Part shown: in pieces, positions 1 through 8,113 of the stretch
Numbering within the stretch: position 1 is the stretch's first letter
Layout: each line of letters starts with the position of its first letter
Assembly: GCF_016775155.1 (NCBI RefSeq)
Contig: NZ_JAEUGD010000053.1
Span: 62,001-126,000, forward strand
Reading direction: 5' to 3'
Length of the DNA stretch: 64,000 nucleotides
Source: Fulvivirga marina
GTDB lineage: Bacteria > Bacteroidota > Bacteroidia > Cytophagales > Cyclobacteriaceae
Made by a program: the position numbers and the translations under genes
The notes under the pieces: generated by a model
What the model was told of the DNA's origin: nothing
Seen by the model: the letters and a program-made list of their open reading frames with translations, nothing else
The model's database searches: none

Positions 1-282
1 ATGGAGTTACGCCCTGATGTAGACTGGGATAAGGGCAAAGCCATGGAATGGGTGGCCGGTAAACTGGGCGTTCAATCACCTCAATTTCATTATTTTTATA
101 TGGGCGATGACTTCACAGATGAAGATGCCTTTAGAGCCTTGCCAGAAAATGGGACCGGTATTTTGGTGGGGAGCCATGAAGGCTATACCTATGCAGACTA
201 CCATGTCAAAGGCCCTGAAGAAATAGACCAGCTACTTACGAGTTTCATCAATATTATTCAAAAACACCGAATGGATGTCTGA
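1..282 (+). CDS. otsB: Trehalose-6-phosphate phosphatase, C-terminal part (cut by window edge)
   Basis: This is the last 93 residues or so of a HAD-superfamily trehalose-phosphatase, which removes phosphate from trehalose 6-phosphate. The diagnostic acidic HAD motif GDDFTDEDAF is near residue 35, preceded by the family phrase ELRPDVDWDKGKA in which the Lys belongs to the phosphatase core. The reading frame is open at the left edge, so the ATG at position 1 is probably internal; the protein may be a stand-alone OtsB or the C-terminal half of an OtsA-OtsB fusion, which the window cannot decide. Its stop codon overlaps the start of the next gene by 8 bases, so the two are almost certainly co-translated. 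Confidence 0.9.
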   Translation: MELRPDVDWDKGKAMEWVAGKLGVQSPQFHYFYMGDDFTDEDAFRALPENGTGILVGSHEGYTYADYHVKGPEEIDQLLTSFINIIQKHRMDV

Positions 283-2662
283 CTGGAAACTAATATATAC
301 CGATTTGAAAAAGGAGCAGGAAGGGCTCAGGGAGTCTCTTTGCGCCCTTGGTAACGGCTATTTTGCCACCAGAGGTGCGGCAGAGGAGTCAGAAGCAGAC
401 GGAGTACATTACCCGGGGACCTACCTGGCAGGGGGTTATAACCGGCTCAAATCAGAATTGGCAGGTAAAACAATTGAAAATGAGGACCTGGTCAATTGGC
501 CCAACTGGCTACCCCTGAGCTTCAGGCTGGAAAATGACAAAAACTGGTTCCGTTTGGAAACCAAACAAGTGCTGAGCTACCGGCAAGAACTCGATCTTTC
601 AGAGGGCCTTTTCAGGCGTGAGATGCATGTTAGGGACGAAAAAAACAGAGAAACAAGGATACTAAGTACCAGGATGGTAAGTATGGATAATCCTCATCTG
701 GCTGCTATCCGGTGGGAATTTGAGCCTGTAAATTGGTCGGGAACGGTTATGATACGCTCTGCAATTGATGGCTCCGTAAAAAATGAAGGAGTGAAGCGGT
801 ATCAGGCATTGAATAGCCAACACCTGAAAATTATTGAGCAAGGAGAAACGGACGATGTTATTTACCTTTTGGTTCAAAGTAACCAATCCCGAATTTATAT
901 GGCTCAGGCGGCCAGGTGTCAGGTATTTTTTAAGAACAAAAGTGTAGCAACAAAGCGGGAATCGTTGCAGGAGGAAGGGAAAATCTCCGAACGGCTTTCC
1001 TTTCATGTTTCGCAAGGAAAAACAGTTAAAATTGAAAAGATAGTGGTACTCTCAACCTCCAAAGACCGGGCTACAAGTGACCCGCTAGACAATGCCCTGG
1101 AGGTGCTTTGTGACGAACCCGACTTTTCAACGTTGCAGGCAAGGCATTCAAGGGCATGGAAAAGGTTATGGAAGCAGTTTGGGATATCTCTAAAATCCCG
1201 GGGGAATTCTCAGTTTCTTTTACGGCTTCATATCTTTCATATTCTACAAACCAGCTCCGTACATACCATTGGCCGGGATGTGGGCATACCTGCACGGGGC
1301 TGGCACGGTGAAGCCTACCGTGGCCATATCTTTTGGGATGAGCTTTTTATATTTCCGTTATTGAATTACCGTTTGCCAGACCTCACACGCTCTTTATTGC
1401 TCTATCGTTACTACCGGCTGCGGGCAGCAAAAAAACTGGCCGCAAAGGAAGGTTTTGCAGGGGTAATGTTTCCCTGGCAGAGTGGTAGCAGTGGGCGTGA
1501 AGAAAGCCAGGTGATGCATTTGAACCCCAGATCGGGTAAATGGGTCCCGGATAATACTTACTTGCAACGTCATGTGAACCTTGCCATAGCGTATAACATC
1601 TGGCAATACTATGAGGTGACGGGCGACATGAACTTTATGAAATACTATGGGGTTGAAATGCTCCTCGAGATAGCCCGTTTCTTTGCCGGAATTACTACCT
1701 GGAGTGAATCCAAACAGCGCTATGAGATCAGAAAAGTAGTTGGGCCTGATGAATTCCACACGGCTTACCCCGAAAGTAACGAGCCTGGGATCGATAACAA
1801 TGCTTATACCAATGTGGTAACTTCCTGGCTCTTCTCTCATGCTTTGAAGGCATTTGACATTATTGACACTTCCCGTCAGGAAACATTGAAACAAAAGCTA
1901 CAGGTAGATGACCGGGAATTTCGAAAATGGGAAGAAATAAGTAAGAAGCTTTTCGTACCATTTATGGAAGAAGGGATTATTGCCCAGTTTGAGGGCTATG
2001 AACAATTGCGGGAATTCGATTGGGAAGGCTACCGGAAGCGGTACCCGGACATTAAGCGACTCGACAGGATATTGGATGCGGAGGGAGATTCTGTTAATGA
2101 TTACAAAGCCGCCAAGCAGGCGGATGTGCTCATGCTTTTCTACCTGTTTTCTTCGGAGGAATTAGTGGATTTATTCCAAAATATGGAATACGAGTTTAAC
2201 CCTGAATGGATTCCTGAGAACATCAAATATTATGTGTCCAGAACATCCGATGGTTCGACGCTTAGTCGCGTTGTTCGCTCATGGGTAGAAGCCAGGTCAG
2301 ACCGTGAATGTGCCTGGAGCTGCTTCAGAGAGGCTGTTGTAAGTGATTTTGAAGATATTCAAGGAGGCACCACGCCAGAAGGCATCCATCTTGGCTCCAT
2401 GGCCGGAACAGTAGATATCATCCAAAGGTGCTTCACTGGGCTGGAGGTGAGAGACAACATCCTTTGGATCAACCCATGCTTCCCTAATGAGATCAGTTCA
2501 TTTAGCATGCAAATTAATTATCGGGGAACCTGGCTATTCCTGGATTTTTCGGGAACCCAATGCCGGATTGAACTCAAAGATGAGACCGACTCGCCGATAA
2601 AAATCAAGTTCCGGGATCAGTTTTTTGAGATATCAGGAAAAACAACAAAGGTTGTGTCGTAA
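275..2662 (+). CDS. Glycoside hydrolase family 65 protein (trehalose/kojibiose-type phosphorylase or hydrolase)
   Basis: A 795-residue family 65 enzyme with the usual order: N-terminal beta-sandwich, an (alpha/alpha)6 barrel and a short C-terminal beta-domain. The barrel has YRGHIFWDELF around residue 350 and VVGPDEFH, whose Glu (about residue 493) is the family general acid. The second conserved element, TTPEGIHLGSMAGT, lies near residue 710 and in phosphorylases helps hold phosphate. The family includes maltose, trehalose and kojibiose phosphorylases and inverting hydrolases; I cannot pick one from motifs alone. Overlap with the phosphatase gene points to a trehalose-linked job, either recycling trehalose or acting on a trehalose-related disaccharide. 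No signal peptide is visible, so it is probably cytoplasmic. Confidence 0.88.
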   Translation: MSDWKLIYTDLKKEQEGLRESLCALGNGYFATRGAAEESEADGVHYPGTYLAGGYNRLKSELAGKTIENEDLVNWPNWLPLSFRLENDKNWFRLETKQVLSYRQELDLSEGLFRREMHVRDEKNRETRILSTRMVSMDNPHLAAIRWEFEPVNWSGTVMIRSAIDGSVKNEGVKRYQALNSQHLKIIEQGETDDVIYLLVQSNQSRIYMAQAARCQVFFKNKSVATKRESLQEEGKISERLSFHVSQGKTVKIEKIVVLSTSKDRATSDPLDNALEVLCDEPDFSTLQARHSRAWKRLWKQFGISLKSRGNSQFLLRLHIFHILQTSSVHTIGRDVGIPARGWHGEAYRGHIFWDELFIFPLLNYRLPDLTRSLLLYRYYRLRAAKKLAAKEGFAGVMFPWQSGSSGREESQVMHLNPRSGKWVPDNTYLQRHVNLAIAYNIWQYYEVTGDMNFMKYYGVEMLLEIARFFAGITTWSESKQRYEIRKVVGPDEFHTAYPESNEPGIDNNAYTNVVTSWLFSHALKAFDIIDTSRQETLKQKLQVDDREFRKWEEISKKLFVPFMEEGIIAQFEGYEQLREFDWEGYRKRYPDIKRLDRILDAEGDSVNDYKAAKQADVLMLFYLFSSEELVDLFQNMEYEFNPEWIPENIKYYVSRTSDGSTLSRVVRSWVEARSDRECAWSCFREAVVSDFEDIQGGTTPEGIHLGSMAGTVDIIQRCFTGLEVRDNILWINPCFPNEISSFSMQINYRGTWLFLDFSGTQCRIELKDETDSPIKIKFRDQFFEISGKTTKVVS

Positions 2663-3439
2663 AGCTTAAACAGGGCTGATCCCACCTGAATTTCCGGGAA
2701 GAGATACCTGCACCTTTAACCTCCGGTTCGAAGCACATGTGTACCCTTCTAAAAAAGTGAAACTACAGGCTTTTCTCTAACCTCACCCTAAACCCCATCC
2801 TAAAAGGAGAAGGACTTATACAAATGGCCTTAGCTGAATAACGCAGGTGCTATTTTAGCTTTGATCAACCTTTCTATTAAAAGCAGGAGCTTCAACACTA
2901 TTGCCGATGAGCGAACCTCAAATGAAATTGCAGAATCAACTAATTGCCGACATCCTAAAATTCTCCCTTGAGGGAGATGTCCGCAGGACAGAGGGGAGGG
3001 GATCTGCCCACCACCAGGAGACCCCTGAACTTTCAAGCACTTACTACCTGCTGTTTATCTTACCTCCTTCCCCGCGGAGACTCTCCCTTCCCGTCCCAGC
3101 AGAGTCTCTCGCAGACCTCGCAGGGGACTCTGCGCCATCTGTATACCTAAAAAAAACTTGAATTTCCCTGAAAAATACCCAAGGTTGGGTATTGACATCA
3201 ATACCAGGCTCAACTACTTTTAGATTTGGTATGTATGCGAATTACTGATGTTGGGAAAGTTCAGGTTATTGGTGTTGGTGGATCATATATATATGTTCAG
3301 GGTATGCTAGACCTGATGGTAGTTGTTTATAAGTAATACAAATATCTTATTAATTATCAGTGTTTTTAACGTTTTTGGATGTATTGCAAGTAATGTGCTC
3401 TGCACTTTACACATATGTTAGTATGAATTATCTCAGCAC
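2663..3439. other. Intergenic stretch with dispersed-repeat fragments
   Basis: No convincing gene is visible in these 777 bases. The stretch holds patches that look like low-copy dispersed repeats: a CTCCC-TTGA-GGGAG hairpin at 2963-2976, a GC-rich block at 3061-3140 that contrasts with the AT-rich flank, and the run at 3095-3135 whose close relative is found at 9648-9687. From 3200 onward the base composition drops sharply and stays low through the next gene, marking the left side of an accessory island. The promoter of the next gene should lie between 3200 and 3439, but I see no clear match to the Bacteroidota consensus. Confidence 0.6.
3095..3135 (+). repeat. Left copy of an imperfect direct repeat bracketing the AT-rich island
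   Basis: This block begins cccagcagagtctctcgcag and is matched in the same orientation at 9648-9687 (cccagaagagtctctcgcag), with both copies drifting apart after about 27 bases. They enclose the AT-rich segment carrying the AIPR gene, decayed duplicates and the IS21-type end. Seen directly: the similarity and its position. Inferred: that it marks the limits of an inserted region rather than being two members of a dispersed family. Confidence 0.5.
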
Positions 3440-5353
3440 ATGGACAGAATAATTGAAAGCTTTGTTGAAGACTTTGAAAGTGACTTCAATTACAAAGAAA
3501 AAGACAGGAATAAACTTTTCGAGCATTTTTCTAATTACCTGATAGTCTCTAAACTGTATCCTGATAAATCCTCGATTGACAAGATTAATGTTGGAGGAGC
3601 AAAAAACCCAGGAATTGACGGATTAGCAGTAATGACCAATAATCATTTAATTACTTCAATTGAAGAAGTGGATTACTTCATTCAGGAGAACGATTTATTA
3701 GAGGTAGATTTCAATTTCGTCCAGTCAAAGACAACTTCAAGTTTTGAACTATCGGGTATATCGAATTTTATCACATCTGTTCGTGAGTTTTTTAAAGATG
3801 GAAATTTATGTTTTGAAGATGAGTTATTGAACCTTAGAGATTTAAAAAACTATATCTACAAAAACAGCATCAAAATGGAAAAAAGTCCTACCATAAAACT
3901 GTATTACATAACCACAGGAAAATGGATAGGAGATCAGAACCTATTAACAACAGTCAAAACTGGGATTAATGATTTGATGAGTACTGACCTTTTCTGTGAT
4001 GTCAAGTTTATTCCTATAGATGCAGATAAAATAAAGTCACTTTACAGAGAGATAAAGAATAAAATCACCCGAGAAATTTCTTTTGAAAAACATACTATTC
4101 TTCCAATGATTGACAAAGTGTCGGAATCATATTTGGGTATTCTTCCTGCAGGTGAGTTAATAAAAATCACGACAGATGAAGATGGTGAGATCATAAAAAC
4201 AATCTTTTACGATAACGTTAGAGACTTTCAAGGATTTAATAAAGTCAATAGTGGCATTAGAGAAACAATCAACAATACTCAGTCGAAGGATAAGTTTGTC
4301 TTATTGAACAATGGGATTACAATTGTTGCCAAATCTTTGAATAAAGTAGGGAGTTCATTTAAAATTTCAGACTTCCAAATTGTAAATGGCTGTCAAACCT
4401 CTCATGTATTACATCACCTGAAAGATTTAGTAGACTCTAATGTAAAACTTCCCTTGAAACTGATAGTTACAGATGATGACGATACAATTAATGATATAAT
4501 AAAAGCTACTAACAGTCAAACAGAAGTTAAAAATGAAGCATTCGAGATTTTAAAACCCTTTCATAAACGTTTAGAGGAATTTTATGATTCATTTTCAAAA
4601 GATGAAGCCAAAAGATTGTTTTATGAAAGGAGATCAAAACAATATTCAGGTGCAAAGGCCAGGCAAGAAAAGGTGATAAGTCTTTCTACGCAAATTTCTT
4701 CCTACGTTGCAATGTTTTTAAATGAACCCCAAAGTACTCATAGGTATTTTGGAGAGTTATTGAAGGCCTACAACAATAGACTATTTCTAGAGAATCATTC
4801 ACTTTATCCCTATTATACAAGTGGTCTTGCTTTAAGTGTTATTGAAGAGTTTTACAGGGATGGAAATCTTAGTTCAAGCACTAAAAAGTTTAAATTTCAT
4901 TTATTATTAATGCTACGGATTCATGTAGCTGGGGAAAAAACCCCTATCAATGTAGCCTCAAATAGTAAACTCGAAAATTATTGTTTAAAAATTTGTGATA
5001 TTTTATGGAACAGGGAAACTGCGTTAAAAAATTTTAAATTGCTTGAATCCAAGCTTAAATCCACGCTGGATAACACTGACTTATTGAAAAGACAAGCGCA
5101 TTCAATGAGAGCCTTCACCGAAGAGCTGATACCAACCGTAACAGAAAACAGAAAATTCGGAAAAGTTACATATTATAACAGCACAAGAGGTTTTGGGTTT
5201 ATAAGGATTGATGGTACAGATGATGATGTCTTCATTCATTATACTGAAGTTATGAAAGCTTTTGATGGACTGACCCCATATGCAAAAAGTTTCTCATTTG
5301 ACGTGTATGAATCTGATAGAGGGCCTCAAGCAAAAAACATGGAATTAATATGA
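3440..5353 (+). CDS. AIPR-family phage-defence protein with C-terminal cold-shock domain
   Basis: A 637-residue protein whose centre carries the AIPR (abortive infection phage resistance, PF10592) hallmarks: LLNNGITIVA near residue 290 followed by FQIVNGCQTS near residue 315. The N-terminal 130 residues look like a PD-(D/E)XK nuclease core in a Q-K variant, with D60 in GIDG and Q95/K97 in VQSKT. The last 65 residues or so form a cold-shock/OB domain: KVTYYNSTRGFGFI contains the RNP1-like GFGFI and DVFIHYT supplies RNP2. Cold-shock domains bind single-stranded RNA or DNA, so the fusion suggests a nucleic-acid sensor or targeting module. The gene is markedly AT-rich against its neighbours and has no partner gene, consistent with transfer as a single-gene defence system. 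Confidence 0.85.
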   Translation: MDRIIESFVEDFESDFNYKEKDRNKLFEHFSNYLIVSKLYPDKSSIDKINVGGAKNPGIDGLAVMTNNHLITSIEEVDYFIQENDLLEVDFNFVQSKTTSSFELSGISNFITSVREFFKDGNLCFEDELLNLRDLKNYIYKNSIKMEKSPTIKLYYITTGKWIGDQNLLTTVKTGINDLMSTDLFCDVKFIPIDADKIKSLYREIKNKITREISFEKHTILPMIDKVSESYLGILPAGELIKITTDEDGEIIKTIFYDNVRDFQGFNKVNSGIRETINNTQSKDKFVLLNNGITIVAKSLNKVGSSFKISDFQIVNGCQTSHVLHHLKDLVDSNVKLPLKLIVTDDDDTINDIIKATNSQTEVKNEAFEILKPFHKRLEEFYDSFSKDEAKRLFYERRSKQYSGAKARQEKVISLSTQISSYVAMFLNEPQSTHRYFGELLKAYNNRLFLENHSLYPYYTSGLALSVIEEFYRDGNLSSSTKKFKFHLLLMLRIHVAGEKTPINVASNSKLENYCLKICDILWNRETALKNFKLLESKLKSTLDNTDLLKRQAHSMRAFTEELIPTVTENRKFGKVTYYNSTRGFGFIRIDGTDDDVFIHYTEVMKAFDGLTPYAKSFSFDVYESDRGPQAKNMELI

Positions 5354-5625
5354 TAATCATGTTAACATAACATATGAGCCATAGCAGTAAATATTAACTA
5401 TATTTTAGACAACTTAATTCAATCGTAATGTCACTGCTTTCATCATATGCTCAAGCGTATAGTCCACTTGCGGATTTCTTTTCAAAATCCGTGTCGCGCA
5501 GGCACACCCCTAGCTCCAGTCTGTTTTAGACTTGTGTTAGAACAATGAAAAAGAGAGTCTGAGACATGGCAATTTGAGATTGAAACTTGGCAAGTAAGTA
5601 CTTCAATACCAAAATAACATAACAA
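5354..5625. other. AT-rich spacer with a short palindromic repeat
   Basis: No gene is visible. At 5518-5532 the sequence agtct-gtttt-agact forms a small hairpin embedded in a longer phrase (ctgttttagacttgtgtt) that recurs at 6166-6183. The repeat and the low GC suggest accumulated mobile-element debris. Confidence 0.5.
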
Positions 5626-5646
5626 GAGCTGCCTCCCCGGCAGCTC
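5626..5646 (-). terminator. Hairpin downstream of the 88-residue gene
   Basis: gagctgcc (5626-5633) and ggcagctc (5639-5646) form a perfect 8-base-pair stem with a 5-base loop, 9 bases past the stop of the minus-strand gene ending at 5655. The downstream strand is T-rich but has no long T run, so this is a probable but not ideal terminator. Confidence 0.55.
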
Positions 5647-5654
5647 CATAAAAT

Positions 5655-5921
5655 TCAACACTTCACTAATTTCTCAAGACTTTCCCACAAAATCTTAAGA
5701 TTAAAAAGAGCCATCTTTTCGGTGGTATCAAGAGATAAGTCTGTATGATACAGCGCAAAGTCATGAACCATTTTTAAAGAATCAATTAACTCATCAATTC
5801 CCTGAAACTTGATTTTGTGCATAAATTCAACCTCTGAAGAATTTAAGGGCTTAAAATCCATTGAAGGATTAGGGTGATTTTCGCCTTTAAGACAGGCAAC
5901 TTGACCATTTGGGTTTCGCAT
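5655..5921 (-). CDS. Small protein of unknown function, 88 residues
   Basis: I do not recognise the family. The protein is soluble and mostly helical, with a C-terminal half (LIDSLKMVHDFALYHTDL and onward) that reads like an amphipathic helical hairpin. It is best supported as a former or present gene because a diverged second copy exists at 8306-8490, in which a CAG codon has become TAG and a base is inserted. The ATG used here arises where the 176-base segment at 5921-6096 joins the gene; in the second copy the equivalent position reads GTG. The start is therefore uncertain and the N-terminus may be recent. It sits next to the AIPR gene but on the opposite strand. Confidence 0.45.
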   Translation of the reverse strand: MRNPNGQVACLKGENHPNPSMDFKPLNSSEVEFMHKIKFQGIDELIDSLKMVHDFALYHTDLSLDTTEKMALFNLKILWESLEKLVKC

Positions 5922-6096
5922 AGTGTAAATGGATTAAATTGAAAATAAAATAGGAGAAGTCACTGCGAAACCCATCAAAGCGACGCCTTGAACGGTCTTC
6001 GGGACTTGCACCCGTATGCTTCTCCAAAATCTTCTGTCTGATCCGTAAATTGGGGATTGACGTCATAATCGTTAAAAATCTTAAATGGGTTTCGCA
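5921..6096. repeat. 176-base segment absent from the second copy, bounded by a 10-base direct repeat
   Basis: The 10-mer gggtttcgca occurs at 5911-5920 and again at 6087-6096. In the second copy of this locus (8306-8520) the sequence runs straight from the first 10-mer at 8481-8490 into the bases that here follow 6096 (cttcaa/gtatacaactaaaa). So the segment was either inserted here with a 10-base duplication or lost there by recombination between the repeats. It also contains the inverse of the same 10-mer: tgcgaaacccat at 5964-5975 is the exact reverse complement of atgggtttcgca at 6085-6096. Confidence 0.65.
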
Positions 6097-6158
6097 CTTC
6101 AAATATACAACTAAAAGTAAACTGAGGGAAGAAAATGTTAATCGTAGTACGTGCCTAG

Positions 6159-6181
6159 CACAAGTCTGTTTTAGACTTGTG
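6159..6181. repeat. Palindromic repeat cacaagtct-gtttt-agacttgtg
   Basis: A perfect 9-base-pair stem with a 5-base loop. The core and right arm recur at 5518-5540 and the left arm (cacaagtct) also occurs at 8303-8311 at the edge of the second duplicated copy. This suggests it marks a breakpoint used in local rearrangement. It might also act as a terminator for minus-strand transcripts, though no T run follows. Confidence 0.5.
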
Positions 6182-6287
6182 TTTAAAGAATGGGTTGGTA
6201 CAGGGATTTAAGGATTATTTTCTGTTTTTATAATAAATTAAGTCTCCAGTGATAAACGTATGGTCAGTCAATACAGTCTATATATAC

Positions 6288-7211
6288 TCACTTTCTGGGC
6301 AAGGTCCACTTACTGTCACCTACCATAGAGTTTAAATCTGCACTAAAAATATTGCAGATATGAGAGCTTTTTACTGAATCTGATTTACCTATTTGCCAAA
6401 AAGGATCTCTTGAAGTAAAATAGCTGATATTGAAGTAGTATCTATCATTTAGAAGTGCTATATGGTGTACGTGTCCTTCTATATCTATATTTTTTTGCTC
6501 TTCATTATCGAAAATAAATAGTTTGGTGATCATTTGCTCATGTTGGTACCACAATACAGACTGTGTTCCATTGCTGAAGAATGACCACTCATCAATGTTG
6601 TTGTCCATTTTAACAGAATGCAGTTTGCGTTTTTGTAAATCATTTCTTCGAAGGCTATAAATATTTAGGTTTTTACCATCAAATGAGCAAAGGAAGAAAA
6701 CCCCACCTACAACGGTGGCTCCTTTGATTTCCTCTCCCAGAGTTAAGCTTTCTACCTTATCATCTGAATACCAGTACAATGTTTCATTGAGATACCCAAA
6801 AATTATATCTTTCCCTTTATAATTTGAATAGCTCAGGGTATTGAAAACACCATAGTCAAGGATTTGTTGTTCTAAGGGTAATTTACCAACCCCCTCATTG
6901 TATAGATAGAACTGATTATTATAATCCTTGAACAACAAACCCATGGAATTTGTCTCATTATTATATCCCATATCCCTCACAAGCATAGAATCTATACTCA
7001 TTATGCAAGTGTTAGGGAGTTTTTTAATATTAATCTTATCAGAAAACTGGTAGTTAATTTCAGCAAAATATAAGTTATCACCCCCAACTTGAAAATCTGT
7101 AATGACAGAGGACTCAAAAAAAGTTTCTTGTGATAAGGTTTGAGCATGAATACTTGCGCCCATGCCCGCGTATAAAGTAGCAAAAAGGAAGTTGATAATG
7201 AGTTTGCTCAT
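6288..7211 (-). CDS. Exported protein of unknown function, possibly beta-propeller
   Basis: A 307-residue protein with a signal peptide (residues 1-23, ending ASIHA-Q). The rest is a run of short beta-strand-like segments with aromatic and Gly-Asp turns, such as GDNLYFAEINY, NNQFYLYNEGVG, NETLYWYSDDK and NGTQSVLWYQHE, spaced roughly 40-45 residues apart, which suggests a beta-propeller; I cannot match it to a family. Its start codon overlaps the stop of the upstream gene by four bases (ATGA), so the pair is translationally coupled. Composition is AT-rich, in line with the island. No catalytic motif is apparent. Confidence 0.6.
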   Translation of the reverse strand: MSKLIINFLFATLYAGMGASIHAQTLSQETFFESSVITDFQVGGDNLYFAEINYQFSDKINIKKLPNTCIMSIDSMLVRDMGYNNETNSMGLLFKDYNNQFYLYNEGVGKLPLEQQILDYGVFNTLSYSNYKGKDIIFGYLNETLYWYSDDKVESLTLGEEIKGATVVGGVFFLCSFDGKNLNIYSLRRNDLQKRKLHSVKMDNNIDEWSFFSNGTQSVLWYQHEQMITKLFIFDNEEQKNIDIEGHVHHIALLNDRYYFNISYFTSRDPFWQIGKSDSVKSSHICNIFSADLNSMVGDSKWTLPRK

Positions 7212-8113
7212 TCTTTCTTTGATATATTTTGATAATCTATAAATTGGTCATTTTGATTGGGAATTAATCTTTCTGCTACTTCAATATCAGCTTGTAAGTC
7301 ATAGGTGTCAAAAGTTCCAGACCCGTCATCCTTAAAATTGGTGGTCTCTTTGTTCTTAAAAGTTATGTTTTCTGGCGTCACTCCTAATGTATTAAACAAT
7401 TTTAATACCACCCCTTTAAATTTAATAGAACCAGCTATGTCAGTCACTTTATCCTTGTTTTTTCTATCTTTCAAAATTTTTGTCCCAGATTTTAATTCAG
7501 AAAAATCAATCTGAGCATTATTTTGAAGTTTTACTCCATGTTTCCCCAAATCCAATCGTATCTTATCTTCCTTTAAACTGACAGTAAGTTTTGAATCAAT
7601 TATCTCAATTTGATCTATTTTCTCAAACTCTGTTTTTTGATTTGCAAACTTATTTTTAAGATCTGAATCACTCTCAATTAAGGCAACAACATCACTCCCG
7701 TTAAGTACAATGTGTTGTTTTCCTAGTGCTATTAAAAGCTTTATTTTTTTAATTGGCCTATCCTTTGAGAGAAGCGTTTTAAGTTCCGAAGATGTTAATT
7801 TTCTAGGTTCCTGCTCACTTTTAATATCTTCTTTGTCTGGATTTTTTTCCGAGGCTTTTAGCTCTAAACTTCCATCAGTCATATGATCCGTTGCGTTAGA
7901 ATAATCTATCCGCATCATCTGGATTATATCATTTAAAGAAGCCCTTCCTACGGAATTGGAAGAAGTATTTGATGAAGCCCTAGGAACAAAATCTGCTGTA
8001 CCTACTATGCTAGTGGACCGCGAATCTCGAAACAAGTTATTCTTCTGTAAATTATCAGATTTATGACCAGGCGCTGATAATGAAGACTGTTGCTGTTGAT
8101 GATGCTCACTCAT
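7208..8113 (-). CDS. Protein of unknown function with disordered Ser/Gln-rich N-terminus
   Basis: A 301-residue protein without signal peptide or membrane segment. Residues 1-100 are low-complexity and probably disordered (MSEHHQQQQSSL at the start, then Ser/Asn/Asp/Lys-rich). Residues 100-300 are Lys/Glu-rich with alternating hydrophobic pattern (IKKIKLLIALGKQHIVL, then KIDQIEIIDSKLTVSL and similar), compatible with a beta-rich domain. I recognise no family. The disordered head recalls cargo or spike-associated proteins of extracellular contractile injection systems, but no such genes are in the window, so that is only a thought. It is coupled to the exported protein downstream by a 4-base overlap. 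Confidence 0.6.
   Translation of the reverse strand: MSEHHQQQQSSLSAPGHKSDNLQKNNLFRDSRSTSIVGTADFVPRASSNTSSNSVGRASLNDIIQMMRIDYSNATDHMTDGSLELKASEKNPDKEDIKSEQEPRKLTSSELKTLLSKDRPIKKIKLLIALGKQHIVLNGSDVVALIESDSDLKNKFANQKTEFEKIDQIEIIDSKLTVSLKEDKIRLDLGKHGVKLQNNAQIDFSELKSGTKILKDRKNKDKVTDIAGSIKFKGVVLKLFNTLGVTPENITFKNKETTNFKDDGSGTFDTYDLQADIEVAERLIPNQNDQFIDYQNISKKE

Noticed and set aside
2830-3161. Overlapping short frames on both strands in the spacer after the GH65 gene.
   Set aside because: They run through repeat-like DNA with no coding signature and overlap each other.
3181-3215. ttgacatcaa as another FNR-like site upstream of the AIPR gene.
   Set aside because: The half-sites are separated by two bases instead of four, so it does not fit the motif.
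5953-6025. A 73-base block with ggagaag at one end and cttctcc at the other, tRNA-sized.
   Set aside because: The end pairing fits an acceptor stem, but neither strand gives D, anticodon and T arms; the only inner hairpin (cggg-tgcaagt-cccg) is in the wrong place. It is more likely part of the 176-base segment.
5887-6102. A 71-residue minus-strand frame spanning the 176-base segment.
   Set aside because: It crosses the direct and inverted repeats and overlaps the better-supported 88-residue gene in a different frame.
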